A DNA stretch of 64,000 nucleotides from the NCBI GenBank assembly GCA_011523365.1, contig WTGY01000149.1, forward strand, positions 1-64,000, read 5' to 3'. Source of the stretch: Caldilineaceae bacterium (GTDB lineage Bacteria > Chloroflexota > Anaerolineae > Caldilineales > Caldilineaceae). Under the pieces are notes generated by a model. It was not told the DNA's origin. It ran no database searches and saw only the letters and a list, made by a program, of their open reading frames with translations. Made by a program: the position numbers and the translations under genes. The first letter of the stretch is position 1; every line of letters starts with the position of its first letter. This document shows, piece after piece, positions 9,265-18,888 of the stretch.

Positions 9265-10329
9265 ATGTCGATTACGCACGAGTCCATCGCTATCCAGCAA
9301 GCAACAGAACGTCTTGTCGAAATCTTTGGTGTCCCCGAACTCGCTGTGGGTGCTCCTATTGCTGTACGCTGCGATGATGACCGTCAATGGGACGCGGTCG
9401 TTGATGCCAGTGGTCTTGTCTTCGCAGTGGAATGGAAGCGATCAGGATCTCCCGGCCATGTCGCGAACGCGATCCGCCAATTGGAGAAGTCTAAAGAGCG
9501 CGCCTGTTACGGGATGATCCCTGTGCTGGCAGTCCCATACATGGGAGAGGCGGCGCAGGAGCTATGCGCGCAGGCCGAACTCTGCTGGTTGGATCTGTCG
9601 GGAAACGCGCGCATCATCGCTCCCGGTGTTTTCTATCAAAACTTGGGTAATCCCAACCGCTTTCGCCGCGCAGGGTGGCCGGAGAGTGCGTTCGGGACAA
9701 AGGGCGCGCGGATAACGCGGCGGCTGCTCATGGAACCGGACAGGCCGGTCAGGCAGCGCACGCTAGCCGCCAGCACCGGTCTGGATGAGGGGCATACGAG
9801 CCGTATCGTGGGGAAGCTTGTGGACGCCGGGCTTGTTGAGCGAGGGAAGGACGGCGTTCGCGTCACTGATTCGAACGCTCTGCTCGCTGCCTGGCGGGAC
9901 GATTACAGGTTTGACCGGCATCACGTTATTCGAGGCCACATTGCGTCCAGGGGAGGCGAGGAGCTGGTACAGGCTGTAGCGGCAGTCCTGTCGAGGCGTG
10001 AGGAGCTTTACGCGGCGACTGCGCTGCCCGCGGCGTGGCTGTGGACGCGCTATGCGGGATTCCGTCTTTCGACTGTGTACGTCTCGACCCTGCCAGCGGC
10101 GGGGTTGAAGGAGGAACTCGATTTCCGTGAAGAGGCCAAGGGGGCCAACATCTGGCTGGTCGTGCCCAATGATGAGGGTGTTTTCGATGGAACTGAGCTT
10201 GTTGACGGAATACGCTGCGTTCATCCTGTGCAGGCCTATATCGATCTGAAGAACCACCCTGAACGGTCGAGGGAGGCCGCCGAGGAGATCCGGAGGCGGC
10301 TCTTTTTGCGAGGAAGCGATGCTGGCTAA
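9265..10329 (+). CDS. abiEi: AbiEi-family antitoxin with nuclease-like N-terminal domain
   Basis: A 354-residue antitoxin of a type IV AbiE-like toxin-antitoxin system. The N-terminal region has WDAVVDASGLVFAVEWKRS, where D and E-x-K have the spacing of a PD-(D/E)XK fold, possibly vestigial. A winged helix follows at about 150-200 (RQRTLAASTGLDEGHTSRIV). The rest matches the AbiEi C-terminal domain. I chose ATG 9265 because the longer reading from 9124 would run through the palindromic operator. The stop overlaps the toxin start by 11 bases, so the pair is coupled. In the known family AbiEi neutralises the nucleotidyltransferase without direct binding and represses transcription. Confidence 0.8.
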   Translation: MSITHESIAIQQATERLVEIFGVPELAVGAPIAVRCDDDRQWDAVVDASGLVFAVEWKRSGSPGHVANAIRQLEKSKERACYGMIPVLAVPYMGEAAQELCAQAELCWLDLSGNARIIAPGVFYQNLGNPNRFRRAGWPESAFGTKGARITRRLLMEPDRPVRQRTLAASTGLDEGHTSRIVGKLVDAGLVERGKDGVRVTDSNALLAAWRDDYRFDRHHVIRGHIASRGGEELVQAVAAVLSRREELYAATALPAAWLWTRYAGFRLSTVYVSTLPAAGLKEELDFREEAKGANIWLVVPNDEGVFDGTELVDGIRCVHPVQAYIDLKNHPERSREAAEEIRRRLFLRGSDAG

Positions 10330-11161
10330 ACCATCGAGCAGTGACGGGTACGGCTTCAAGCAGTTGCAGAGTGTTCACCGGACATGCCTCTACATGGCGA
10401 CCAGGCTGGGCGATCTGCTTGATGAGATCGTTGTAGTTGGAGGGCTGGTGCCGTATCTCCTTGTTGACCAGGAGAATCTGCCGGCGGGCCTGGAACCTCA
10501 TGCGGGCACGATGGACCTGGACATGGGCCTGGAGGCGGCGATTCTGGATCGTGAGCGCTATCGGGAGTTGGGCCGCAGGTTACGGGACGCGGGATTCAAG
10601 CCGGAGGTCAATGATCAGGGCAACAGGAGGTTGCAGACCTGGACTACAGGCACAGCCCATCCTGTAACCGTAGATTTTCTGATTCCTCCCATCGAGGAAA
10701 CGGATAAGGGAGGCGACCTGCGGCACCTCGAATCTGATCTGGCTGCGATCGTCACGCCGGGTCTTGAACTGGCGTTCAGAGACCGGCGCTGGGTAGAACT
10801 GTCCGGCCGCATTGCTTCCGGCGCATGGGTTACCCGGGAGATTCCGGTATGCGGCCCGGGCGCCTTTACAGTGCTCAAGGCGCTTGCGTTTGGGAAGAGG
10901 ACAGAGAACAAGGACGCCTACGACCTCTTCTACGTGTGGAGCGGGGTTGGCGTTCCCGCTGTTGTTGAGAGCCTGGCTCCCCTCCGGCATAAGAATTACA
11001 TCGACGACGCTCTGTCCGCAGTTGAAAGGGACCTTTGCCGCCATGATGGGCCCGGGCCCGTCGGGACGGCGCGGTTCATAACGCAGGGGCTTGACGAGGA
11101 CGTACAAGCGGACGTGGTTGGTTACGCGCAGGCGCTTCTCCGTTCCATGGGAAGATTGTGA
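10319..11161 (+). CDS. abiEii: AbiEii-like nucleotidyltransferase toxin
   Basis: A 280-residue protein of the AbiEii/AbiGii nucleotidyltransferase family. VVVGGLVPYLL supplies the hGG element and TMDLDMGL the metal-binding D-x-D. Downstream, LKALAFGKRTENKDAYDL is the conserved K...KDxxDL block of this family, so the active site appears complete. Such toxins transfer nucleotides to RNA substrates and cause growth arrest or abortive infection. GAGGAAG inside the antitoxin gene serves as ribosome binding site. It lies directly after its cognate antitoxin with an 11-base overlap. Confidence 0.85.
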   Translation: MLAKPSSSDGYGFKQLQSVHRTCLYMATRLGDLLDEIVVVGGLVPYLLVDQENLPAGLEPHAGTMDLDMGLEAAILDRERYRELGRRLRDAGFKPEVNDQGNRRLQTWTTGTAHPVTVDFLIPPIEETDKGGDLRHLESDLAAIVTPGLELAFRDRRWVELSGRIASGAWVTREIPVCGPGAFTVLKALAFGKRTENKDAYDLFYVWSGVGVPAVVESLAPLRHKNYIDDALSAVERDLCRHDGPGPVGTARFITQGLDEDVQADVVGYAQALLRSMGRL

Positions 11162-11347
11162 GGTCTGGAGTGATGGGCTCACCGCTTCCCGATGAAAGAC
11201 GCTGATAAAGGGGCAGAACTTCCCGTATGCGTGCATAGCTGTTGCTCGCACCGACGGACTTTGACTATAGAACTGGCCCTCCACGTGCTTGGTGAATCGG
11301 GCCATTATACACCTTGTCACTGTTGAGGAAGCCTGGCTGGCGATGTT

Positions 11348-11452
11348 ATGTTGCAAATTAAGCAGCAGTTAGGAGGCCTGAGCGAAAAGACTACGCTGGC
11401 CCATGAACTCATCCAAAACGCCGGCGACGAAAAGACGATTCGGGTAGGCTAG
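11348..11452 (+). pseudogene. Fragment of a sacsin/HSP90-like ATPase N-terminus
   Basis: A 34-codon frame reads TTLAHELIQNAGDEKTIRVG before a TAG. HELIQNAGD is the ATP-lid motif seen as FELLQNAEDA in the full-length sacsin-like gene 130 bases downstream. The rest of the gene is missing. It looks like the stump of an earlier, related gene copy. Confidence 0.45.
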
Positions 11453-11581
11453 CCGGCACCGACAACGGGTTCCCAATTACCACGGCTCCAGGAATTCTTG
11501 ATAACGGTCGCTATTGAGAAACGATGGCGCACGGGCTTATGTAGAAGTCTTACCACCATTCACACCGAGGAAGATAGGCTA

Positions 11582-14500
11582 ATGGCACTAGACTACAGAA
11601 AGATTCGTAAGGACAAGGAGCAGGAATACGGCACGAAGGTCGGGAATTACGGTCGGGTACTTGCAGCCCTGTACAGTGACAGAGCGCACTTCATATTTGA
11701 GTTGCTTCAGAATGCAGAGGACGCATTGAGAGAACGGGGATCAGAATGGGAAGGTTCAAAAGCAGTCTCATTCAAGTTGATGAAGAACGAGTTACGGTTC
11801 AGTCACTTCGGTCGCCCATTCAATGAAGCCGATGTCCGAGGGATATGTGAAATAGGTGAGTCAGCCAAAGCAGACGACCTTACAGCGATTGGACGTTTTG
11901 GCATTGGATTCAAATCTGTTTACGCCATTACTGATCGCCCTGAGATTCATTCCGGCCCTGAGGATTTCGCCATCGAGAATTACGTCCTTCCTGTGACGAC
12001 TCCGCCGATCGAGAGAGGTGTGGACGACACTGTCTTTCTACTTCCTCTAAAGTCAAACGGAGACTCAACGTATGACGACATAGTCACGGGGCTTATAGGG
12101 CTTGGAGCTTCTTCCTTATTATTCTTGCGCCAGATTGATGAGGTCGAGTGGCATATTGATGATGGGCGCAACGGCCACTACTTGCGGGAATCTAAGCCTA
12201 TAGACGAGGGGATTCGACATGTAACGGTGATTGGGCAGATGTTCGGCGCCCAGGACGTCAGTTCAGAGTGGCTTGTCTTTTCGCGCTCTGTGTCCCGTGA
12301 TGAGGGCAGTCCCGCCGGTCATGTTGAAATAGCTTTCTTACTTGATTCCGACAATCAGAATATTCAGCCAGTGAATGACTCTCGATTGGTTGTCTTCTTT
12401 CCCACCACTCTTGAAACACATCTCGGTTTTCTTATGCAAGGACCTTACCAGACTACTCCAAGCCGAGACAACGTACCACCGCATGTACCTTGGAACAATC
12501 ACCTCGTGGAAGAAACTTCCATCCTGCTCCGACAGGCCCTTTGTTGGCTCAGAGACAGGGGGGACCTAAGCACAAACGTTTTGCGCTGTCTGCCGCTCAA
12601 TTCGCAACGTTTCGGGGCTACTACTGGTTCCGATCTCAAATTCCCGAGCGCATCCCCAATCCATGCCAACATGTTTGCCCCTCTCTTCAAGATCACCAAG
12701 CAGGCCCTCTCCTCGGAGCCTCTCCTGCCATGCATGAATTCGGGCTACACTTCAGCCAAGGACGCACTACTTGGGAGAGGTGAAGAAATCAGGCAACTCT
12801 TTTCCAGCGAGCAACTCTCAGTCCTTTATGGAGAAGGTAACGAGGTGTCCTGGCTCAGCGCGGACATTACTCAGGATCGCGCTCCTCAAATTCGAGAATA
12901 TCTGATGAGCGAGTTGAGCGTTGAGGAAGTTGACCCTGAAAGGATTACTCGACGCCTTACAGGCGAATTCTTGGAAGGACAGCCAGATAGTTGGATACGG
13001 TCGCTTTATGAGTTCCTCAACGGACAGCGCGCCATTATTCGAATGCTCACCGGCCGGTCCCCTCGCCCCTCGGACCTGAACATACCATTGATCCGATTGA
13101 CAGACGGCAAACACGTTCCTTTAGGGCAGCCACAGGCGTTCCTTCCGGGGGTAGAGCGGACGGACTTTCCGACAGTGAGGCCCTCTGTGTGTGAAACCGC
13201 CGAATCCCGGTCCTTCCTTGAGACTTTAGGGATTAGAGAGCCCGACTTGGTGGATGATGTCCTGAAAAACGTAGTCCCAAAGTATCGAAGACACGAGCAA
13301 GTGGCTGGCGATGACGAATACGAAAGTGATATCTCCCGTATCGTACGAGCCATTGCCTCCGACTCGGCTTCGCAACGGAAACGGCTTATCAAACAACTAC
13401 GAGGAACCCCGTTTGTCCGATCAGTGGAGTCTGGATCTTCCTTGAGGTCTTATGTCACTCCAAGAGATGTCTACCTGCCCACGGAGAAATTGAAGCAACT
13501 TTTCGAAGGCGTTGACGCCGTCAGATTCATCGATGATAGCTATGACTGCTTAGGTAGAGAGGAAGTGCAAGAGCTGTTAAAGTCATGCGGCGCGACTTCT
13601 TACCTGAAACCAATTCGGGACGACACTACCCTTACCTGGGAAGAAAAACGGCAATTGCGGCGTGGGGATGGTTCGACCAGAACTGAAGGTATCAACAATT
13701 GGAATCTGCTGGGTCTAGACGCGCTCTTGCAAAAGCTTCCACTTCTAGCCAGTGACCAGCGGAGGGAAAAGGCTGGAATGCTCTGGCAATCCCTAACTGA
13801 GCTTGTACATAGGGGACCGCACGAATGCTTTTGGGGAACATACGAGTATCACTATTATGCTTGGAACAGTCGCAGATTCCCCTCGCAGTTCGTCAAGCGA
13901 TTGAACGAAACGCCTTGGATACCGGACGAAGATAGCAACTTGAGGTTGCCCGGATCCGTCTCATTCACTAATCTGGGCTGGGAGGCAGATGACTTCCTAC
14001 TTTCGCAGATTGAGTTCATGCAACCTCATTCACATGCTGTTGATAACCTGGCTAGAAAAACCGGAGTTGAACCCGAGGCTATCGACATCATAGTGAAAAA
14101 CAATATTACACCAGAGAGATTACGGGATTGGCTGGCATCTGAAGGAACTGAACCAGAAAATGCTGCCGCCCCAGAGGATGACAGGGCTCAGGCGGATAAG
14201 CCTGAAGACTCGTTCGCCAAGCATTTTCATGGTGTCCAAGTTACTTCGCCATCTCCAGTTAGCGACAACTTGGTTGTGCTACCAATTGGAGGGCCTAAGA
14301 CTTCACAATCAGCTAAGGACTCTACAGTCAGATCGGTCCATGTGGGGCGGACAGAACGCCACGAACTGAAATTGGTCGAAAGAACTGAACTTGGACCAGA
14401 AGGGCGGGCGCTTGAGGAGGAGTTCAGGAGCATGGTCCATGGCGACTACGGCAAGCGTTGCCAAATCTGCGGTAGGGCTTTCGTCACGGCCGGCGGCAGT

Positions 14501-14866
14501 TTGCAAGTAAACGTGGTCCACGTCGTACCTCCAAGAGCGGATTACCGGACCAACCACTTTGGTGACCTTCTTGGCCTGTGCGGATGGCATTTCAACCTGC
14601 TGCAATACGGTGAGTGGGCTCTGCTGGACCCCAACACCTACCTGCCTTTTGAGGATTTGGATGGTTCGCCTGGCTGGGAGCGAATGCGGGACTTCATCCT
14701 CAAGCGCATTCAGGATACAGACAATATGGGTAATCCTTTTGTTGGCCTGCCAGTCAGATTCTATAACGTTTATAAGGACAAGCACGCGGAACCGATTGCT
14801 CTCGAAGAGCAGATTAGATACAGCATCCCGCACTGGGAATTTCTGTGCGCTCTTTTGAGAGCATAG
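11582..14866 (+). CDS. Sacsin-like HSP90-type ATPase with C-terminal HNH-like zinc domain
   Basis: 1094 residues. The N-terminus carries a GHKL/HSP90 ATPase fold: FELLQNAEDA (about 39-48) and GRFGIGFKSVYA (about 103), as in sacsin-repeat proteins. A long middle region is unassigned. The C-terminus has CQIC (about 960), HVVPPR, then a second CGWH about 40 residues later, which resembles an HNH-type or other zinc-binding nuclease fold. I chose ATG 11582 because GAGGAAG precedes it and MALDYRKIRKDKEQEYG is the usual start of this family; a TTG at 11498 would extend it. The SNF2 helicase starts 10 bases after the stop, so the two form an operon. An ATPase that combines sensing with DNA cleavage fits a phage-defence role; this is inference. 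Confidence 0.8.
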   Translation: MALDYRKIRKDKEQEYGTKVGNYGRVLAALYSDRAHFIFELLQNAEDALRERGSEWEGSKAVSFKLMKNELRFSHFGRPFNEADVRGICEIGESAKADDLTAIGRFGIGFKSVYAITDRPEIHSGPEDFAIENYVLPVTTPPIERGVDDTVFLLPLKSNGDSTYDDIVTGLIGLGASSLLFLRQIDEVEWHIDDGRNGHYLRESKPIDEGIRHVTVIGQMFGAQDVSSEWLVFSRSVSRDEGSPAGHVEIAFLLDSDNQNIQPVNDSRLVVFFPTTLETHLGFLMQGPYQTTPSRDNVPPHVPWNNHLVEETSILLRQALCWLRDRGDLSTNVLRCLPLNSQRFGATTGSDLKFPSASPIHANMFAPLFKITKQALSSEPLLPCMNSGYTSAKDALLGRGEEIRQLFSSEQLSVLYGEGNEVSWLSADITQDRAPQIREYLMSELSVEEVDPERITRRLTGEFLEGQPDSWIRSLYEFLNGQRAIIRMLTGRSPRPSDLNIPLIRLTDGKHVPLGQPQAFLPGVERTDFPTVRPSVCETAESRSFLETLGIREPDLVDDVLKNVVPKYRRHEQVAGDDEYESDISRIVRAIASDSASQRKRLIKQLRGTPFVRSVESGSSLRSYVTPRDVYLPTEKLKQLFEGVDAVRFIDDSYDCLGREEVQELLKSCGATSYLKPIRDDTTLTWEEKRQLRRGDGSTRTEGINNWNLLGLDALLQKLPLLASDQRREKAGMLWQSLTELVHRGPHECFWGTYEYHYYAWNSRRFPSQFVKRLNETPWIPDEDSNLRLPGSVSFTNLGWEADDFLLSQIEFMQPHSHAVDNLARKTGVEPEAIDIIVKNNITPERLRDWLASEGTEPENAAAPEDDRAQADKPEDSFAKHFHGVQVTSPSPVSDNLVVLPIGGPKTSQSAKDSTVRSVHVGRTERHELKLVERTELGPEGRALEEEFRSMVHGDYGKRCQICGRAFVTAGGSLQVNVVHVVPPRADYRTNHFGDLLGLCGWHFNLLQYGEWALLDPNTYLPFEDLDGSPGWERMRDFILKRIQDTDNMGNPFVGLPVRFYNVYKDKHAEPIALEEQIRYSIPHWEFLCALLRA

Positions 14867-14876
14867 GCGAATAGCT

Positions 14877-17867
14877 ATGAGCACTGTGAGTCCAGAAATG
14901 AAGGTGAGATACAGGTCCGATCCCGGCACCGCCGGCTGGGTGATAGCCGTCTCGGGCGAAACAGCCAGGGTGTTCATAGACGGGGCCGCAAAGCTTGTAC
15001 CGATAGAAGAGCTTGAACCGGTACCGGGGCTTGTTGAATTGACCCCGGAAGGTCTTAGAGTGGCGCTGACGCAGCGCAGGCTCGAACATCCGGCTACAGA
15101 CCAATTTCTGTCGTACAGGGCATCCAAGACCAGGCTGCTGTACCACCAGTTCCTGCCGGTGAAGAAGATGCTGGAATCGCCAGATCAGCGCCTCCTCATC
15201 GCTGACGAGGTCGGTACAGGCAAAACTATCGAGGCCGGCCTGATCTGGGCTGAGCTGGAGTCCCGGTCAGCGCGCGGCCTTGAAAATGTATGGGTTGTCT
15301 GCCCAAAGTCCCTGGTGGGAAAGTGGCGCGAAGAGATGCTCCAGCGATTTGACCTGCGTCTCGAGGTGCTATCGTCCGAGAACATCCGGCAGGCTCTCGT
15401 GTCCCTGGACCGAGACGGCGTTTTGCCTCCCAGGTTTGCGAGGTCAGTAGTCAATTTGGAGCTGATCCGCATGGAGAATCACGTGCTGCGCCTGGCGCAG
15501 TCACCGGTAGCGTGGGACTTGGCCATATTCGACGAAGCTCATCACCTGCGCAATACCGACACGCTGTCGCACATGGTGGCGCAGTTCATCTGCGCGCGGT
15601 CGAGAGCCGCGGTCTTCCTGACCGCCACACCGCTTCAGACCAATCTGCAGGATATTGTGCACCTGATGGAAGTCTTGGGCGTGGACGTGGCTGAGGACCC
15701 GGCGCTCTTGGAGGAGCAACTTCACTGGGACATGCAGTTGAATGACTGGATCAGCCTGGTGAGGCGAAGGCCGCCGGAATGGAGGCACGAGGCCGACCGT
15801 ACCCTTCAAAGGCTGGAAACCTCTGGAGGCCACTCCCGTCCGGGCTGGAATCGCTTCCGACAGCTCGTGGCCACATCGGACATCGAGGACATCAAGCAGC
15901 GAACGGTCGTCGTCGACTCGGCCCGCGACCTTCAGGCGCTTAGTCCATACATGACGCGGACGCTTCGATCAGAAGTCGATGAACATCGGCCTACGAGGGA
16001 AGCGGCGACCAGGATAATGAAGTTCAATGCTGAAGAGCAAACGTTTTACAACGAAGTTTATCAAATCTGTTTTGAGCGTGCGCTTGCCCAGGGGGTTCCA
16101 CCCGGATTCGCCACCCAGATGCCGGAGCGAAGGACCGCCAGCTGCATCCCAGCGGTGGCATCGGAGATACTGAGGTACGCGACCGAGGATGAGGACGACG
16201 AGCACGAGGCCCGGTTCAGCGCTGCCGAGATCAGGGTATTGGAACCGCTCGCGCGTGCGGCCCTGCGCTTCCGTGACCGGAAAATCGACGCTCTCTTCGA
16301 GATGCTCGAACAGGCTTTCGGAGAGCTCAAGACGGATCGAGTCATGATCTTCTCGACGTTCAGAGGCACGCTCAGATACCTTGCTGAGAAGCTCAGGGAA
16401 AGGGCCTATTCTCTGGAACTTATGTACGGTCCCACGCCCGCGAGAGAAGAGGATTGCCGGCGAGGCGAGAAGAGCAGGGAGCGGATCGCTGCCGAGTTCA
16501 GGCGGGGCGAATTTCAGATTCTGCTTGCCAGCGAGGTCGCTGGAGAAGGACTGGATTTCGAGCATTGCCATGTCGTTATAAACTACGACCTGCCATGGAA
16601 CCCGATGCGTGTCGAGCAGCGGATCGGGCGATGTGACCGGATAGGGCAGACTTCTGACAAGATCCACGTTCGCAGTCTGGCCAGCGAAGGCACGATAGAG
16701 TCGAGAATTCTGTCAAGGCTCTACCTGAGACTGGGTATATTCGAACGCGCTCTGGGCGACCTGGAGGTAGTGCTTGGTGAAACCATCGCCTCCTTCGAGC
16801 GGGATCTGTTCCGACGAGGTCTCACGCCCCAGCAGCAGGAGGAGAGGCTTGAGCGAGCTGCCCAAGCGATAGAAAACAATGAACAACACCGGGAACTGAT
16901 TAGCAGGGCAAGCGTCATTTCTGAGCAAGGGCGCCATCTGATCGAGTCCGATCAGATGGAAATCAGGGGGGCCGAGTCCCGGTTCCTGTCGTCGGTGGAA
17001 CTCGCCGAGTTCTTACTGTCCATTCTCGCCCGTCACCTGCCGAACAGTATAGTCAAGACGACAGTTGATGGGCATTTCGATGTGACTGGCAGCCGAGGGC
17101 TGCGGGACGCCCTCCAGGGATTGCTAATGTCATACCCGGCGACGCATCACGCGAGACTCGAAATAGTCCGATTCCGCAATCGAATGGACCAGCGACGGAG
17201 GCTGCGGGTATCGTTTGCTGCAGAAAGCGACGGGATCGAATTCGTCCACACCCGACATCCCCTCATGCTGCTGGCCAGACATCTAGAAAGGAGGCAGTTG
17301 TCTGACACGCCATGGTGTCTCAGTGTAGTCCCGCCGCACATATTGGACAGACCCACCACGCTGGTATGGGCAATCGGCTCGCTGGACGGATATGCAACCA
17401 GGGCAGAGTTTCTGTGCGCCGCTGTAGACAACGCTACCGGGGAGGTTCGTCCGATGACGGTTGAGCGTGCGCAGAGGCTGCTCCTGACCATGTCAACCCC
17501 CCGAAATGGGTTGTCAGCCGACAGCTTCGATGTAGAGGACCTCAAGACAAGGGCGGAGCAGTTTCTGCTGTCAGAGTTCAATGGTATTGCCACCGTATTC
17601 GGTGAGCGCGACAGATTGTTGATCGAGAAAGCGGAGAGCGCAGTCCGCTCCCACGCCAGGCGCCAACTCAACAGGAACGAACGTCAGCTCTCAAAGGATG
17701 ATCTGAATACCAATCTTAGGAACATGTATCTCGGCTGGAGCCGTAGAATTGAGATCGAGACCAAATCCAGGCTGGCTGAGATCGAGCGCAAGAGCGGAAT
17801 CCGATCATCTCTCGAGATCATCGGAATGGCCGTCCTATCACCTCTGAACGGATCGTCCGGCCCGTAA
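14877..17867 (+). CDS. SNF2-family DEAD/DEAH-box helicase
   Basis: 996 residues. Motif I is ADEVGTGKTIEAG (about 108-120), motif II FDEAHHLRN (about 218), motif III FLTATPLQTN. The C-terminal helicase domain has ASEVAGEGLDF (about 550) and RIGRCDRIGQT (about 583), typical of the SNF2/HepA-like group. It probably translocates on double-stranded DNA. The C-terminal 300 residues include helical segments of unknown fold. It follows the sacsin-like ATPase by 10 bases on the same strand, so the two are likely made together and may act as one system. I do not recognise an exact match to DISARM, Zorya or Hachiman, although all of these use a helicase. Confidence 0.85.
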   Translation: MSTVSPEMKVRYRSDPGTAGWVIAVSGETARVFIDGAAKLVPIEELEPVPGLVELTPEGLRVALTQRRLEHPATDQFLSYRASKTRLLYHQFLPVKKMLESPDQRLLIADEVGTGKTIEAGLIWAELESRSARGLENVWVVCPKSLVGKWREEMLQRFDLRLEVLSSENIRQALVSLDRDGVLPPRFARSVVNLELIRMENHVLRLAQSPVAWDLAIFDEAHHLRNTDTLSHMVAQFICARSRAAVFLTATPLQTNLQDIVHLMEVLGVDVAEDPALLEEQLHWDMQLNDWISLVRRRPPEWRHEADRTLQRLETSGGHSRPGWNRFRQLVATSDIEDIKQRTVVVDSARDLQALSPYMTRTLRSEVDEHRPTREAATRIMKFNAEEQTFYNEVYQICFERALAQGVPPGFATQMPERRTASCIPAVASEILRYATEDEDDEHEARFSAAEIRVLEPLARAALRFRDRKIDALFEMLEQAFGELKTDRVMIFSTFRGTLRYLAEKLRERAYSLELMYGPTPAREEDCRRGEKSRERIAAEFRRGEFQILLASEVAGEGLDFEHCHVVINYDLPWNPMRVEQRIGRCDRIGQTSDKIHVRSLASEGTIESRILSRLYLRLGIFERALGDLEVVLGETIASFERDLFRRGLTPQQQEERLERAAQAIENNEQHRELISRASVISEQGRHLIESDQMEIRGAESRFLSSVELAEFLLSILARHLPNSIVKTTVDGHFDVTGSRGLRDALQGLLMSYPATHHARLEIVRFRNRMDQRRRLRVSFAAESDGIEFVHTRHPLMLLARHLERRQLSDTPWCLSVVPPHILDRPTTLVWAIGSLDGYATRAEFLCAAVDNATGEVRPMTVERAQRLLLTMSTPRNGLSADSFDVEDLKTRAEQFLLSEFNGIATVFGERDRLLIEKAESAVRSHARRQLNRNERQLSKDDLNTNLRNMYLGWSRRIEIETKSRLAEIERKSGIRSSLEIIGMAVLSPLNGSSGP

Positions 17868-18018
17868 CTTGGTGGATGGTGCAAAGACCGGGCACAGGTC
17901 AGCGACCTGATCGACAGCGTGAAGTACGACGAGGCTGTAAGCATGACCGTCATGCGCCTGCCCGCCGGCGGAAGAGCCCTTCGTACTCTGATGACGGCAG
18001 GATGCGCTGGAAGAGTTG

Positions 18019-18261
18019 TCAGTCGATTTCGAAGTTCGGCGCAAGCTTCGTGAATCGCTCAATCGCTACGCTTTCAGCTTCAGAGAAAATCGAATCGTCG
18101 GGGGCGATATAGGTAAGGGTGACGGGCGAACTGTCTTGTGCGAAGGAGGGCTCGACCCCGCGGTAATGTCCACACCCACCCAAAAGAAAGCACAGGATCA
18201 GGAAGAGGGTTGCGAACACAGCTCGCACGGGGGCTTGGGATGAGGGATTTGCCGGCTGCAT
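18019..18261 (-). pseudogene. Truncated solute-binding lipoprotein
   Basis: From ATG 18261 the minus strand encodes a signal peptide with lipobox (AVFATLFLILCFLLGGC), then SSPVTLTYIAPDDSIFSEAE and RFTKLAPNFEID. This is the start of an ABC-transporter extracellular solute-binding protein. A TGA stops it at about 80 residues, where a family member should be over 400. Fragments in other frames (DQVADLCPVF near 17890) may be more of the same gene. It is a remnant, and it is the only metabolic-looking gene in the window. Confidence 0.6.
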
Positions 18262-18516
18262 TAGCGCATCCTTGAAGGGGTCAGGGCAACATTGTTTGCG
18301 TGTGTAGTCCAGCAGGACAGAGGATGGCTTCGCCGCAGCGGAATTTGACGTGAGATGGAGCGGGGCTGTCCCGGGCCCGGACCGTGGTCGCTGTGCCATT
18401 TTGGGGCTGGGATGTCTGTGAGACCGGTCTTCACTCGGCGACTTGGGGGGGCAGGCTCAATTCTTCCCAGATTCTCGGAAGGCGATAACCGCGGCGGGAA
18501 AGGATGAGGAGTCCGG

Positions 18517-18888
18517 CTACTCTTTGGCCTGGATGATGACGCGTCCTTCATCCTCTATGTCGATGTTCAGGTTGTGGCGGTCCAGCATCCGCATACCGAC
18601 GAGAGGCGTCGTACCGGCAGCGTCGGCCAGGACATATCGCGGCTGGCCGTCCCAGAGCACCGCAACGTCGTAGACATCGAAGGTGACCTCGCTGCCGTCG
18701 GCAAGGGTTGCCCGGCTCGTGCCCTCGAGGGGCGATCCCAACTCCGCCGCCAACGCGGGCGTCACGGTCAGGAACCCATTGAAGCCGGTGTCTATTATCG
18801 CCTCGATTTCAGTTGCCGGCCCCGATGGACCTTGTACCGTCAGAACCACTACCGGCTCGTAGGCGGCGTTCACCACGCCCTCTATCAC
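18517..18888 (-). CDS. Clan AA retroviral-type aspartic protease
   Basis: About 123 residues. IEAIIDTGFNGFLTV holds the catalytic D-T-G, and the C-terminus (TPLVGMRMLDRHNLNIDIED) is the standard end of the bacterial clan AA family. I chose the GTG at 18888 because homologous copies begin near VIEGVVNA; the longer frame upstream belongs to the preceding gene. The GTG overlaps the upstream stop as GTGA, so the pair is translationally coupled. The protease probably works as a homodimer. The role of this two-gene unit is unknown to me. A decayed copy of the same pair lies at 45234-45476. Confidence 0.75.
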   Translation of the reverse strand: MIEGVVNAAYEPVVVLTVQGPSGPATEIEAIIDTGFNGFLTVTPALAAELGSPLEGTSRATLADGSEVTFDVYDVAVLWDGQPRYVLADAAGTTPLVGMRMLDRHNLNIDIEDEGRVIIQAKE

